NCBI RefSeq assembly: GCF_001421015.2
Contig: NZ_CP013023.1
Location: 5,121,001-5,185,000 of the forward strand
Direction: 5' to 3'
Source of the DNA: Paenibacillus bovis
GTDB taxonomy: Bacteria; Bacillota; Bacilli; Paenibacillales; Paenibacillaceae
DNA length: 64,000 bases
Position numbers and translations under genes: made by a program. Position 1 is the first letter of the stretch. Every line of letters starts with the position of its first letter. Below are positions 53,160 through 64,000 of this stretch, one piece after another. Below the pieces are notes generated by a model. That model was not told the origin of the DNA and did not search any database. It worked only from the letters and a program-made list of their open reading frames with translations.

Positions 53160-53456
53160 CAGGGATGAATACACAGACGATTTCCGGCTTGACGTTATGG
53201 ATTCAATCAAGTACACTAGCACAAATACATATCACGAAACGGCCATTGAAAGGAATCCAACCTGGAGGCGTTCTCGTTAAGGAACAACCCTGAGCTATAA
53301 ACGGCACAGCGGCTGTTGCCCCAAGTTAAACGGTATCCGCCCGTTATCACGGAACCTGAGTGGATCGGAGTCATACGTACTCCGGTCAAATTGGGTGGCA
53401 CCGCGAGCAGAACGCTCCTCGTCCCAAGTTGATGAGGAGCGTTCTTTGTGTTTTTT
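53160..53456 (+). promoter_or_regulatory. T-box leader of serS
   Basis: The T-box sequence TGGGTGGCACCGCG (53392-53405) is followed by a perfect 11-bp terminator GAACGCTCCTC/GAGGAGCGTTC (53410-53444) with a TTTGTGTTTTTT tail. A stem I can be built from GGATTCAAT (53199) and ATTGAAAGGAATCC (53254) with an AGTA bulge. A serine TCC codon within GAATCCAACC is a candidate specifier, but I am not sure of it. The promoter was not identified with confidence. Confidence 0.85.
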
Positions 53457-53509
53457 CAGAATAATTGGCAGTCAATCGAATTGCCTATTTGAAAAGGAGC
53501 GAGCCACCT

Positions 53510-54805
53510 ATGCTGGATATTCAGTACATTCGACAGAACGCCGACACCCTTCAGGAAATTGCCGACAAAAAGCATATCAGGCTGTCTATTGCAGAGCTGC
53601 TGGAGCAGCATCAAATGCGCAGCCGTACCCTGCAGGAGACCGAACAGCTGCGGCAGCAGCGCAATGCACTCACCCGTGAAATCAGTGCACAGATCCATAC
53701 CTCTCCTGCCACCGCCGAAAATATGAAGCAGCAGGTGCGAGATATTAATCTTCAGCTGAATCAGCTGGAACAGCAGGCTGAGCAGGTACTTGAGAAATAT
53801 AACGCCCTAATGGCGATTGTGCCCAATACCGTATCACCGGACACGCCGGATGGACAATCGGACGCGGACAACCTGCTGCTGCGGCAGACAGGCACGCCCC
53901 CGGTGTTTGACTTTGTGGCGAGAGACCATATGGAGCTGGGCGAGCTGCATGATATGATCGATACGGCACGCGGCGTCAAGGTCAGCGGCAGCCGCAATTA
54001 TTATTTAAAAGGAAATGGTGTACTCCTGCATCGTGCTGTCCAGCAGCTGGCATTTGATCTGCTGGTGAGCAAAGGATACACTCCACTTGAAGTACCGATG
54101 ATGGTGCATGGTGCAGCCATGTACCATACTGCCTTTTTCCCGCTTGGAACCGATCAGACTTTCCGGATCGATCAGCAAGATCGCTGGCTTACCGGTACTT
54201 CCGAGGTTGCTCTTGTATCGTACTACCAGAATGAAATTATCGACCTATCGGGCGGGCCTGTTCGGCTGGCTGCAGCTTCGCAAAGCTTTCGCAGTGAAGT
54301 CGGATCAGCAGGCCGGGATGTGCGCGGACTGTATCGGGTACATCAGTTCGCCAAGGTCGAGCAGGTCGTTCTCTGTGAAGCCGATCCGGAAGTATCGGAA
54401 CAGATTCTTCAGGAGATCACCGGTAATGCAGAAGAACTGCTGCAGCTGCTTGAGCTTCCTTATCAGGTGGTCGCTGTCTGTATTGGCGATATGTCGCAGA
54501 AAACTTACAAGCAGTATGATATCGAGACCTGGATGCCTGGAAGGGAAGCTTACGGTGAGACCCATTCTTCGTCGAATCTTCATGATTTTCAGGCACGTCG
54601 TGCCAATATACGCTATCGTACAGAGAGCGGAGAACTGCGTTTTTGCCATACACTGAATAACACGGCTGTAGCATCGCCGCGAATCCTGATTCCACTGCTG
54701 GAAAATCATCAGCAGGAAGATGGAAGTATCTATATTCCCGCTGCCCTGCGTCCTTATATGAACGGGATGGATCTATTGGCTGCTCCACCGGTCACGGTTA
54801 ACTGA
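53510..54805 (+). CDS. serS: Seryl-tRNA synthetase
   Basis: This 431-residue class II synthetase begins MLDIQYIRQNADTLQEIA. It has the long coiled-coil arm (about residues 30-100) that grips the tRNA-Ser variable arm, and class II motifs including QSFRSEVGSAGRDVRGLYRVHQFAK. A few positions differ from typical SerRS at the C-terminus, which is normal. It is the only plus-strand gene in the window. AAAAGGAGC precedes the start. Confidence 0.96.
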   Translation: MLDIQYIRQNADTLQEIADKKHIRLSIAELLEQHQMRSRTLQETEQLRQQRNALTREISAQIHTSPATAENMKQQVRDINLQLNQLEQQAEQVLEKYNALMAIVPNTVSPDTPDGQSDADNLLLRQTGTPPVFDFVARDHMELGELHDMIDTARGVKVSGSRNYYLKGNGVLLHRAVQQLAFDLLVSKGYTPLEVPMMVHGAAMYHTAFFPLGTDQTFRIDQQDRWLTGTSEVALVSYYQNEIIDLSGGPVRLAAASQSFRSEVGSAGRDVRGLYRVHQFAKVEQVVLCEADPEVSEQILQEITGNAEELLQLLELPYQVVAVCIGDMSQKTYKQYDIETWMPGREAYGETHSSSNLHDFQARRANIRYRTESGELRFCHTLNNTAVASPRILIPLLENHQQEDGSIYIPAALRPYMNGMDLLAAPPVTVN

Positions 54806-54874
54806 ACAAAACCTGGATCATTTGCTTTATACCGCTCGCTATAAAGCTATAGAGTACAGTGAGTCCTGGTACAC

Positions 54875-54916
54875 GATTAAAAGGAGCTTCCTGCACCAGG
54901 AAAGCTCCTTTTAATC
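54875..54916. terminator. Bidirectional terminator between serS and the ABC operon
   Basis: GATTAAAAGGAGCTT and AAGCTCCTTTTAATC form a long perfect stem around a nested CCTG/CAGG pair. It lies between the converging serS and sugar-permease genes and could end both transcripts, since each strand has an A/T-rich stretch in its lower stem. Confidence 0.75.
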
Positions 54917-54973
54917 ATGTCTATCTACGGTTTCTTAATAGTGTCTATCTATAATAGTGTACAAAATGAATGA

Positions 54974-55873
54974 TTAGCCTTTAACCGAACCGGCAGCCAG
55001 TCCTTCCACAATCCGGTTGCTCAGCAGCAAAAATGCGATCAGAATAGGCAAAATGCTGATCATCAGTGTAGCACCGATCGCTCCCCAGTCGGTCAAATAT
55101 TGCCCAACAAAATTGTTGACGCCTACAGTCAGCGTTTTCCAGCGGTCCGAGCTGATAAATGTATTTACAAATACAAATTCGTTCCAGTTATAAATCATAT
55201 TAATAATAGCAGTAGTCGCAAGCACCGGCGTAGTCAGCGGTAATACAATCCGGAAAAAGATCCGGTGTACCGAGCAGCCATCCATTACACCGGCTTCCTC
55301 TATTTCACGCGGAATCGCCTGATAGAACCCCAGCAAAATCATTATCGTAACCGGTAAATTAAAAGCCGTGTACGATAAAATAACCGACAGCGGATTATTG
55401 ATCAGATGCACATGCTTGAAAAAGTTGAACAGAGGTATCAATGTAGAGTGCAGCGGAATCATCAAGCCCACAATAAACAATCCCAGCACGAACTTGCTCA
55501 GCTTCCAGTTCATTCTCGTAATCGCAAAAGTTACAAAGCTGGCCAGGATGATTGTCAGCAGAACGGCAACAACCGTATACCAGACACTGTTAAAAAAATA
55601 AAGATTGATATGTCCCTGACTCCATACTTTCGGATAATTCGCCCACTGCGGCTGCTGTGGTAAGGCAAACGGGGACATACCGAATACTTCCTGATTCGTT
55701 TTCAACGAGAATAAAAACAGCCAGAATAGCGGATAAATCTGGATCACAGCCAGTATCCCCAGAATCAGATAAAGTACGCCAAAACCGAGGCGACTTCCCA
55801 AGGATGCTTTGACCCGGGTGTCCGCAACAGTATCAGACCTTTTATGTGCGGCAAACTCATTCATTATGTTCAT
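54974..55873 (-). CDS. Sugar ABC transporter permease, MalG-like
   Basis: This 299-residue inner-membrane permease has six predicted membrane segments and the EAA loop IEEAGVMDGCSVHRIFF that docks to the ATPase. It follows the other permease after eight bases. Together with the lipoprotein at 56.9-58.3 kb it forms a CUT1-type carbohydrate importer. No ATPase gene is nearby, so a shared MsmX-like ATPase is likely (inference). The start is the first ATG in the frame and could be slightly downstream. Confidence 0.93.
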   Translation of the reverse strand: MNIMNEFAAHKRSDTVADTRVKASLGSRLGFGVLYLILGILAVIQIYPLFWLFLFSLKTNQEVFGMSPFALPQQPQWANYPKVWSQGHINLYFFNSVWYTVVAVLLTIILASFVTFAITRMNWKLSKFVLGLFIVGLMIPLHSTLIPLFNFFKHVHLINNPLSVILSYTAFNLPVTIMILLGFYQAIPREIEEAGVMDGCSVHRIFFRIVLPLTTPVLATTAIINMIYNWNEFVFVNTFISSDRWKTLTVGVNNFVGQYLTDWGAIGATLMISILPILIAFLLLSNRIVEGLAAGSVKG

Positions 55874-55881
55874 CCACTCCC

Positions 55882-56760
55882 TCAGTATTGGACATCTTCA
55901 CCTGATGTTGTCAGTTTCCGGATCAGCCAGGTCATGAGCAGACAGATCAGCAGCAACGCAAAGCCAATAGCACTGCCATAGCCAAAATTGTATTTGCTAA
56001 AAGCTTCTCCGTACATATAGGAAGCCATGACTTCACTCGCATGATTGGGACCACCGCCCGTCATCACAAAAATCAGGTCAAAATATTTCAGGGAACCAAC
56101 AAGCGCCAGTATAATCGTCACCTTGAATACCGGAGCAATCAGCGGCAGCTTGATGCGACTGGCTACCTGCCAGGGGGTGGCTCCATCAATCGTTGCTGCT
56201 TCGATCACTTCTTCCGGTACATTTTTGAGAGCGGCATAATAGATAATGATATAAAATCCGGCATACTGCCATACAATCGGTACAAAAATAGCAAACAGTA
56301 CAATATTCGGATCGGATAACCAGAGCGGTGGATTTTGCACCCCCATGCTGGTCAGCAGATGATTGATCATACCATTGGAGGGATCGTAGATTTTGGACCA
56401 TAGCTGGGCTATCGCTACCGATGACAGCAGCATGGGAATCAGATAGATTTTGCGGAACAGATTGGCTCCCTTGATCCGGCTGGCCAAAACCATGGATACA
56501 GCCAGGTAGATCAGCAGGCTGAGCGTGGAGCAGATTCCCAGCAGTACGGAATGATACGTACTTTTCCAGAACATCGAATCATGGATCAGCTTGTTGTAAT
56601 TATCAAGACCAATAAACTTCATCGGGGCAAAGCCTTTCCAATCCATCATGCCATAATATCCGGTAAGCACCAGGGGGATATAAATGATAATCAGAATCAG
56701 CAGCAGCGCCGGCAGTACATACAGCGCGATTGCGCTTTTGTTGGACATGACTGCTTTCAT
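55882..56760 (-). CDS. Sugar ABC transporter permease, MalF-like
   Basis: This 292-residue permease has six membrane segments and the EAA loop EVIEAATIDGATPWQVASRIKLP. The open frame runs 23 codons further, but AAAGGAGG seven bases before ATG 56760 sets the start. The gap to the solute-binding gene upstream holds hairpins that can cover this site. Confidence 0.93.
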   Translation of the reverse strand: MKAVMSNKSAIALYVLPALLLILIIIYIPLVLTGYYGMMDWKGFAPMKFIGLDNYNKLIHDSMFWKSTYHSVLLGICSTLSLLIYLAVSMVLASRIKGANLFRKIYLIPMLLSSVAIAQLWSKIYDPSNGMINHLLTSMGVQNPPLWLSDPNIVLFAIFVPIVWQYAGFYIIIYYAALKNVPEEVIEAATIDGATPWQVASRIKLPLIAPVFKVTIILALVGSLKYFDLIFVMTGGGPNHASEVMASYMYGEAFSKYNFGYGSAIGFALLLICLLMTWLIRKLTTSGEDVQY

Positions 56761-56767
56761 TCTCATT

Positions 56768-56803
56768 CCTCCTTTTGACAAAAGGAAGAGCACCGAAATG
56801 CTC
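56768..56803 (-). promoter_or_regulatory. Hairpins at the permease ribosome binding site
   Basis: On the minus strand GAGCA/TGCTC (788-803) is followed by CCTTTTG/CAAAAGG (771-785), whose right arm overlaps the AAAGGAGG of the permease start. The second stem could hide the ribosome binding site, giving lower permease than binding-protein synthesis. This is inference. Confidence 0.5.
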
Positions 56804-56939
56804 CTCCATGTACAAATGACAAAACACAACTTACAGACACATCCGGCTGTTACAGCTTCTAATCCCTTTCAACGAAAGCATACAGATCGGATAGAGGCCA
56901 TCCGTTCAGGCACTGTGCAATCTCTATCCCAAAATGATG

Positions 56940-58265
56940 TTAATTGCTTTCTTCCGCTAGGGCAGCGGCTGTCTGCTGAACAAACTGCTGTGGTGTAATT
57001 TGCTTGCCAAACAGGGCAGCGATCAGATCATGGTGCAGCTCGGCCACATTAGGGCTGGCCTGGGTATCAAAGTAGGTCGTTACATTGGAAGCACTGCTCA
57101 GGTCTTTGAGAATCTCTACATACATTGGGTCCAGCTTTTTGCCGGCAGTGTCCACTTTGGTTGCAGGAATAACACCTGCATCGGTCACTGATTTATTTCC
57201 CCATTCTTTTACCAGAAAAGCAGCAAAGTCTTTGGCTTGTTCTTTGACTTCGGAATTTTCTGCAACGAATAGCCCTACACCGGGTCCACCGACATAACTG
57301 TTAATATCTGTTCCTTTCCCACCTTCATACAGAGGGAATTTGAAATAACCGATTTTATCCTTGAAAGCCTGTGGTACATCCGGGCTGGTCGTGTAATTAG
57401 GCAGCTCCCAGGTAGCTGTCAAAAACATGGCTGCTTGCTCGTTCATAAAGTATCCTTTGGCCTCATCGTTGGATAGACCACTATTTCCTTTTTCAAATGT
57501 ATTCATATCGACCAGGTTCTGTACTTCTGTAGCGGCCTGGACAATCGCCGGATCGTCAAAGCTGCGCTTACCCTGGATAACGTCTGTCAGGATCGTTGGC
57601 CCGCCAATTCGATCCACCAGATACATAAACCAGAACGATCCCGGCCAGCCTTCCTTGTTGCCGACTGCAGCTGGAATCACTTTATTGTCATTTAGCGTTT
57701 TGACGATATTTTTGAATTCACTGTACGTTTTGGGCACCTGCAGATTATACTTTTTGAATAATTCCTTATTGTAGAAAATATAAGAAATATTCAATTCCAG
57801 CGGCATACCATAGGTTTTGCCATCGATCGCATAAGATTCTTTGACACCCGGAATAAAAGTATCTTTCAAATTGGCATCAATAACATCATCCAGCGGCGTG
57901 AATAGCTGTCCTTCTACATAGGGTTTGAGAAATCCATCCGACCAGGTCATGCCTACATCAGGCAGTTCATTGGAAGAAGCCAGTACTTTCAGCTTCTCAC
58001 GATACTGATCATTGCCCAGGATTTCAGTCTGTATTTTGATATCGGGATGCTGCTTTTCATAATCTTGTATAATCTCATTAACAATAGTGTACTGGGCATT
58101 AGAGCTGCCCTCCGGCCACAAATGCATAAATTTGATAACGGTTTGTCCATTACTGCCACCTTGGCTTCCGCTCGCATTATTATCTGACGATGTGCAGCCG
58201 GAGAGAGCCAAAGACAGCATAACTACCAAAACCATTATAATGGGAAGCGCTTTCTTTTTGTTCAA
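56940..58265 (-). CDS. Sugar-binding lipoprotein of the ABC importer
   Basis: This 441-residue protein has an N-terminal lipoprotein signal with lipobox LALSGC (cysteine near residue 23) and a family 1 extracellular solute-binding fold (IKFMHLWPEGSSNAQYTIV). The sugar is not clear from sequence. The start is TTG 58265, following GGAGGAGGTAG, as other in-frame codons overlap that site. It lies upstream of the two permeases and downstream of a two-component pair. Confidence 0.92.
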   Translation of the reverse strand: MNKKKALPIIMVLVVMLSLALSGCTSSDNNASGSQGGSNGQTVIKFMHLWPEGSSNAQYTIVNEIIQDYEKQHPDIKIQTEILGNDQYREKLKVLASSNELPDVGMTWSDGFLKPYVEGQLFTPLDDVIDANLKDTFIPGVKESYAIDGKTYGMPLELNISYIFYNKELFKKYNLQVPKTYSEFKNIVKTLNDNKVIPAAVGNKEGWPGSFWFMYLVDRIGGPTILTDVIQGKRSFDDPAIVQAATEVQNLVDMNTFEKGNSGLSNDEAKGYFMNEQAAMFLTATWELPNYTTSPDVPQAFKDKIGYFKFPLYEGGKGTDINSYVGGPGVGLFVAENSEVKEQAKDFAAFLVKEWGNKSVTDAGVIPATKVDTAGKKLDPMYVEILKDLSSASNVTTYFDTQASPNVAELHHDLIAALFGKQITPQQFVQQTAAALAEESN

Positions 58266-58408
58266 TGAAACTACCTCCTCCATGTGTTTATAGCCGTGTG
58301 ACTATAATTCAAGTCTATCAGCTGACTCTGGCAGGCATAAGGCAACAGTGATTGGTAAAAATTCTCTTTTTATTGGAGGTTTGGTATATATTCGGATTAT
58401 ATGTGTAT

Positions 58409-59182
58409 TTAGTGAATCGATTTGCGATAACTGCTTGGAGTCACACCTTCTATTTCCTTGAATATTTTTATAAAATACTTGGCGGTACGATATCCCGATT
58501 GCTCCGCGATATCCCCAACCGGCAGACTGGTAGAAATCAGTAATTCTTTGGCACGCTGAATACGCTGACGAGTCACATACTCGCTAAACGTCAGATGAAC
58601 CTGTTCTTTGAACAATACACTTAAATAGCTGGGATTAAGATGCACATGATCAGCCAGTTCCTTTAATGTGAGTTCTTCTTCCAGATGGGTATCGATATAA
58701 TACAGCGCAGAGCGTATTCGTTCTGTGGCCGTCTGACTTTGCTCATTGACCTGGACCAATCGGTTATCCACTACTTTCTCGACAATAATAGCCCTTGTCT
58801 GTTTTTCCTCTACCTGCAGTGCCACCTCTACAGCAGCAATCAGATCGGTTTTACTGATAGGCTTGAGCAGATAATTTACTACTCCGAGCCGGATGGCTTC
58901 CTGTGCATAACCGAACTCCGAATAGGCCGAGATTAAAATAACGACCGGTGACAAACCATGCTCACGGATATTTCGCAGCATCGTTAATCCACTCATTTCG
59001 GGCATATGAATATCAGTCAACAGCACATGAACATGCTGTTTTCTCATAATTTCAATGGCTTCTTCTCCATCTGCTGCTATCATGATCCGGCAGCTGCCAT
59101 CACACCACTGATCGAGCATCTTTTTCATTCCCTGCCGTGTACGCGGTTCATCATCCACAATCAGAATCGTTTTGGCATACAT
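58409..59182 (-). CDS. AraC-type response regulator (YesN-like)
   Basis: This 257-residue protein has an N-terminal receiver domain with the phosphorylated aspartate in LLTDIHMPEM (about residue 55) and a C-terminal AraC DNA-binding domain (about 155-255; LTLKELADHVHLNPSYLSVLFK and SYRKSIH). The start is ATG 59182, with AAGGAGG eight bases upstream. It lies next to the sugar importer and probably activates it. Confidence 0.94.
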   Translation of the reverse strand: MYAKTILIVDDEPRTRQGMKKMLDQWCDGSCRIMIAADGEEAIEIMRKQHVHVLLTDIHMPEMSGLTMLRNIREHGLSPVVILISAYSEFGYAQEAIRLGVVNYLLKPISKTDLIAAVEVALQVEEKQTRAIIVEKVVDNRLVQVNEQSQTATERIRSALYYIDTHLEEELTLKELADHVHLNPSYLSVLFKEQVHLTFSEYVTRQRIQRAKELLISTSLPVGDIAEQSGYRTAKYFIKIFKEIEGVTPSSYRKSIH

Positions 59183-59280
59183 ACGCACTGCCTCCTTTTT
59201 ATACGATTTAGCTGCTAACTGTTTTATTCTTAGTCTCTGGTATATATTTATTAGTTTCTGGTCCAAATCTATCGGTCACT

Positions 59281-59424
59281 AAGCTGCATCTATTGCTCTC
59301 AGGTCTGTCCTGTTACTGCTGATCTGTATCTATTGCTCTCGGGTCTGCCCCTGTTTATTGCTGATCTGTATCTATCGCTCTCGGGTCTGCCCCTGTTTAT
59401 TGCTGATCTGTATCTATCGCTCTC
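59281..59424. repeat. 42-bp tandem repeat between sensor and regulator genes
   Basis: A unit of 42 bases (GCTGATCTGTATCTATYGCTCT then CGGGTCTGCCCCTGTTTATT) occurs twice in full (59318-59359 and 59360-59401) and once in part (59402-59424), with a diverged copy just before (59281-59317). The two full copies differ at very few positions. It lies in the 280-base gap between the kinase stop codon and the regulator start. Confidence 0.9.
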
Positions 59425-59462
59425 TAATTTTGTTCTATATAAACGCTGAACTTTATTTATTC

Positions 59463-61217
59463 CTATCTAAGCTGCATTGGAATCGTAAAAGAAATGCAAG
59501 TCCCCTTATACAGTCTGCTTTCGATACGCAACGGATCCGTTTGATCAGGGAAATACAGCCTCAGCCGCTGATATACATTGGACAAAGCTATTCCGTTTCC
59601 TTCCCCTTCTTCTGCTGCAGGAACAATTCCTCCTGAGCGCATAGCCTGTTGAATACGTTCCAGTGTCTCTGTATCCATACCAGGGCCATCGTCCTGTACT
59701 ACGATATGCAGTAGCTTATCCTTACTATCCGGACGAACCCGTACACTTACTGTACAATCGCCTTTTTTGTTGCCGGCTCCATGCAATATCGCATTTTCTA
59801 CCAACGGCTGAATCAGCAGACGTGGGATTCGCACATGAGAGATATCGTCAGGCATGTCTATCGAATAATGAAGTCGCTCCCCAAAGCGCATTTGCATAAT
59901 TTCCATGTAATTGTTAATATGCCGAATTTCCTGCTGCAGCATGACCCATTCATCTTCACCCTGTCGGCTAATCGTATAACGAAATAAATTGGACATCGCT
60001 ATCACATGCTCGGCCAGTTCCTCCTGGTTACGATCTTCCAGTGACCAGCGGAGCGCATCCAGTGCATTGAATAGGAAATGAGGATTGATTTGTGCCTGTA
60101 GCGCTTTGAGTTCACTGCGACTGCGGGTGATTTCCTTTTCATATACCATCTGGATCAAATGATTTGTTTCTTTTACCAACTGATTATAAGTGCTGTTCAG
60201 CTCGTTAATTTCATTAACTGCATGAATCTCCGGATTGATAGCCAAAGGACCTTCAATCGCCTGCTGCATAGTGCGTGTAAGCCGCAGAATGGGCTTGGTA
60301 ATAATCGTCGATAACAGATAGGAACAAATAAAAAAAATAAGGATTCCTATTATTCCTGCATACAAAATCCCTGTACGCAGCACATCGATACTTTTGTAGA
60401 GAGCGCTTACAGGAGTGAGGATCAAAACAGTCCAATTGGTTACTGCCGAATGCTGCCTTGCCATAATATACTGCTGGTTGTTCAGATTCACGATAGGCAT
60501 CTCCTGTGGATGATGGATAATATTAGTCAGCGGTCCATTATAGTTGGAGCTGATCATTTCCATCTTTTGTCCCAGAAGGATAGAATACTGATCGGTCTCC
60601 TGAGCAGGCTGCGGATTGGTAAATTGAAAATAATAACGATACATACTGACAAGTACATATCCACCCGTACTGTAGTGATGATCCATCAAATTAACGCGCC
60701 GGATAGCCAGAAAGTAATTCCGGTCTGTCGGATCATTACCGATCCATACGAGACGACCTCCTGCTGCATCCGCTTTGGCAATCCATTCCTTGGTCAGCCT
60801 CCCGGATAGACTCACATCATCCAGAGGCAGAATCCTCTCCAGCTGTTTGGTATATAGCTCAAATGAAGAAATACCATCCGAGTTGGCTTGAATAGTGTTT
60901 ACAATCCCTTTGAGATCCTGCCTTTCATTAAAAGATACCGGCTTATTATAATATTTGCGCAGCAATACATTTTGTACATTCTGATTGGTGGTTACCAGCT
61001 TGGACACCATATTGATCTGCTCATATAAAGATTCAAAACGACCATTAGCTTCTACAGCAACTTGCTGGATCTGATGCTCGGTATGGTCCTGCAGCATAGA
61101 AGAGATCGGACGAAACGTCATCACACTCACAATAAACAGTACAATTACCATTACAAACAAAAAAACAAACAAAACCTGATTACGCAGCGTATTCCATTTC
61201 CTTAACAAAGACAGCAT
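59463..61217 (-). CDS. Sensor histidine kinase (YesM-like)
   Basis: This 584-residue kinase has two membrane segments (about residues 15-35 and 285-310) flanking an extracytoplasmic sensor, then a HAMP region and the His_kinase domain with LQAQINPHFLFNALDAL holding the phosphorylated histidine and a C-terminal ATPase domain (VENAILHGAG, DDGPGM, GEGNGIALSNV). The frame is open 43 codons further up, but AAGGTGGGAG suits ATG 61217. It pairs with the regulator at 58.4 kb. Confidence 0.93.
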   Translation of the reverse strand: MLSLLRKWNTLRNQVLFVFLFVMVIVLFIVSVMTFRPISSMLQDHTEHQIQQVAVEANGRFESLYEQINMVSKLVTTNQNVQNVLLRKYYNKPVSFNERQDLKGIVNTIQANSDGISSFELYTKQLERILPLDDVSLSGRLTKEWIAKADAAGGRLVWIGNDPTDRNYFLAIRRVNLMDHHYSTGGYVLVSMYRYYFQFTNPQPAQETDQYSILLGQKMEMISSNYNGPLTNIIHHPQEMPIVNLNNQQYIMARQHSAVTNWTVLILTPVSALYKSIDVLRTGILYAGIIGILIFFICSYLLSTIITKPILRLTRTMQQAIEGPLAINPEIHAVNEINELNSTYNQLVKETNHLIQMVYEKEITRSRSELKALQAQINPHFLFNALDALRWSLEDRNQEELAEHVIAMSNLFRYTISRQGEDEWVMLQQEIRHINNYMEIMQMRFGERLHYSIDMPDDISHVRIPRLLIQPLVENAILHGAGNKKGDCTVSVRVRPDSKDKLLHIVVQDDGPGMDTETLERIQQAMRSGGIVPAAEEGEGNGIALSNVYQRLRLYFPDQTDPLRIESRLYKGTCISFTIPMQLR

Positions 61218-61682
61218 ATCACTCCCACCTTCTTTTTTACCTATGACTACATAATCTTTTATACCGACTCTACCGTTAAAAGCGCAAAGCAATACAACAA
61301 GCACAGCAAGCACATTATGATGCTTCCCTGAATAACATAGAACCAAAATAAAACAAAAAAAGTGTAGGATAAGATATGATCACCAAATGTTATTACGCAA
61401 AGTTATGTATGTAGACATATACAATTAAAGGTAAGAATAACAGAAACCCGGATATTAGAAAATAACTCCTAAAAGAAAATTAGTCTTCTCTTAGAAAAAG
61501 CATTTACGTTTATTGAGGAACAAATGTATATAAATGTGCCAGAATAACGTTTCTGCACCAACCAATTTCAAAAATAACAAAACTAAAAGAGTAATCCAAA
61601 ATAATAATTAAGAGAAAAACACATTTAAAGTATCTATAGAATAGAAGATCTATAAAAAAATAGCTAAAAGTTAAAAAGCAAA
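61218..61682. other. A/T-rich region upstream of the sensor kinase
   Basis: About 465 bases of very A/T-rich sequence lie between the 5S terminator and the kinase gene. Apart from the kinase ribosome binding site I found no gene, strong promoter, tRNA or clear repeat. Promoter-like A/T runs are too many to choose from. Confidence 0.5.
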
Positions 61683-61715
61683 CAAAAAAGACGCTATCCA
61701 GTGGATAACGTCTTT
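61683..61715 (-). terminator. rrn operon terminator
   Basis: AAAGACGTTATCC and GGATAGCGTCTTT form a 13-bp stem with loop ACT and one wobble pair, followed by TTTTTTG on the minus strand, eleven bases after the 5S gene. It closes the ribosomal RNA operon. Confidence 0.9.
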
Positions 61716-61726
61716 CTTTTTCGTCG

Positions 61727-61842
61727 CTTGGCAACGTCCTACTCTCCCAGGACCCTGCGGTCCAAGTACCATCGGCGCTGGAGGGCTTAACGGTCGTGTT
61801 CGGGATGGGTACGTGTGGAACCCCTCCGCCATCATCACCAAA
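61727..61842 (-). rRNA. rrf: 5S ribosomal RNA
   Basis: The minus strand carries a 5S gene of about 116 nt, with the conserved segments ATCCCGAACACG, AGCGCCGATGGTA and CTGGGAGAGTAGGACG. The ends (TTTGGTG and CCAAG) pair to form helix I. The exact ends may be off by a base or two. It follows 23S with a spacer of about 70 bases and no tRNA. Confidence 0.93.
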
Positions 61843-61913
61843 CGTCTTACTTACCAGGTTGATCACCTGAAAACTGAATCCGAAACGAAACATCGCTGCT
61901 TTAGAAGCTTTTT

Positions 61914-64000
<2,087 letters not shown>

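Noticed and set aside
53189..53217. TTGACG and TACACT 17 bases apart, resembling a serS promoter
   Set aside because: The pair overlaps sequence that forms stem I of the T-box (GGATTCAAT with ATTGAAAGGAATCC), which must be inside the transcript.
59281..59424. CRISPR array
   Set aside because: The repeats follow each other directly without spacers and there are no cas genes.
61510..61893. 127-residue minus-strand reading frame over the 5S gene
   Set aside because: It covers the 5S rRNA gene and A/T-rich flank and resembles no protein.

Overview
The window is core chromosome of a low-to-mid GC Firmicute. Gene order and protein sequences point to Paenibacillaceae, most likely Paenibacillus: pssA sits between disA and yacL, ribosomal proteins S14 and L36 are the zinc-binding types, start codons include TTG and GTG with strong AGGAGG sites, and T-box and L10 leaders are present. 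This assignment is inference, since no 16S gene is in the window. Every gene except serS lies on the minus strand, so transcription runs from high to low coordinates.

Reading along the minus strand, the right end (61.7-64.0 kb) holds the 3' two thirds of a 23S rRNA gene and a 5S rRNA gene with an intrinsic terminator. Next come a YesM-type sensor kinase and a YesN-type response regulator, separated by a 42-bp tandem repeat, and a sugar ABC importer (lipoprotein plus two permeases, no ATPase) at 55.0-61.2 kb. serS with its own T-box leader (53.2-54.8 kb) points the other way. A small unplaced protein and a metallophosphoesterase follow. Then comes the ctsR-mcsA-mcsB-clpC heat-shock operon with a CtsR operator, followed by radA, disA, pssA, yacL, ispD, ispF and gltX. 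A cysteine T-box leader precedes cysE-cysS-mrnC-rlmB-rae1, then sigH.

From 33.7 kb down to the left edge is one long information-processing cluster: secE-nusG-rplK-rplA-[L10 leader]-rplJ-rplL-ybxB-rpoB-rpoC-rplGB-rpsL-rpsG-fusA-tuf, then the S10, spc and alpha operons (rpsJ to rplQ), truA and the start of rplM. Good sigma-A promoters precede secE, rplJ, rpoB, rplGB, rpsJ and rplM. Strong terminators follow rplL and tuf.

I found no unmistakably new biological system. The points most worth a second look are a decayed ribosomal protein L33 (rpmG) gene between the secE promoter and secE, a 73-nt three-tier hairpin between rpoB and rpoC and several smaller intercistronic hairpins, a structured rpoB leader with a possible attenuator, the 42-bp tandem repeat between the two-component genes, and an atypical serS T-box leader.
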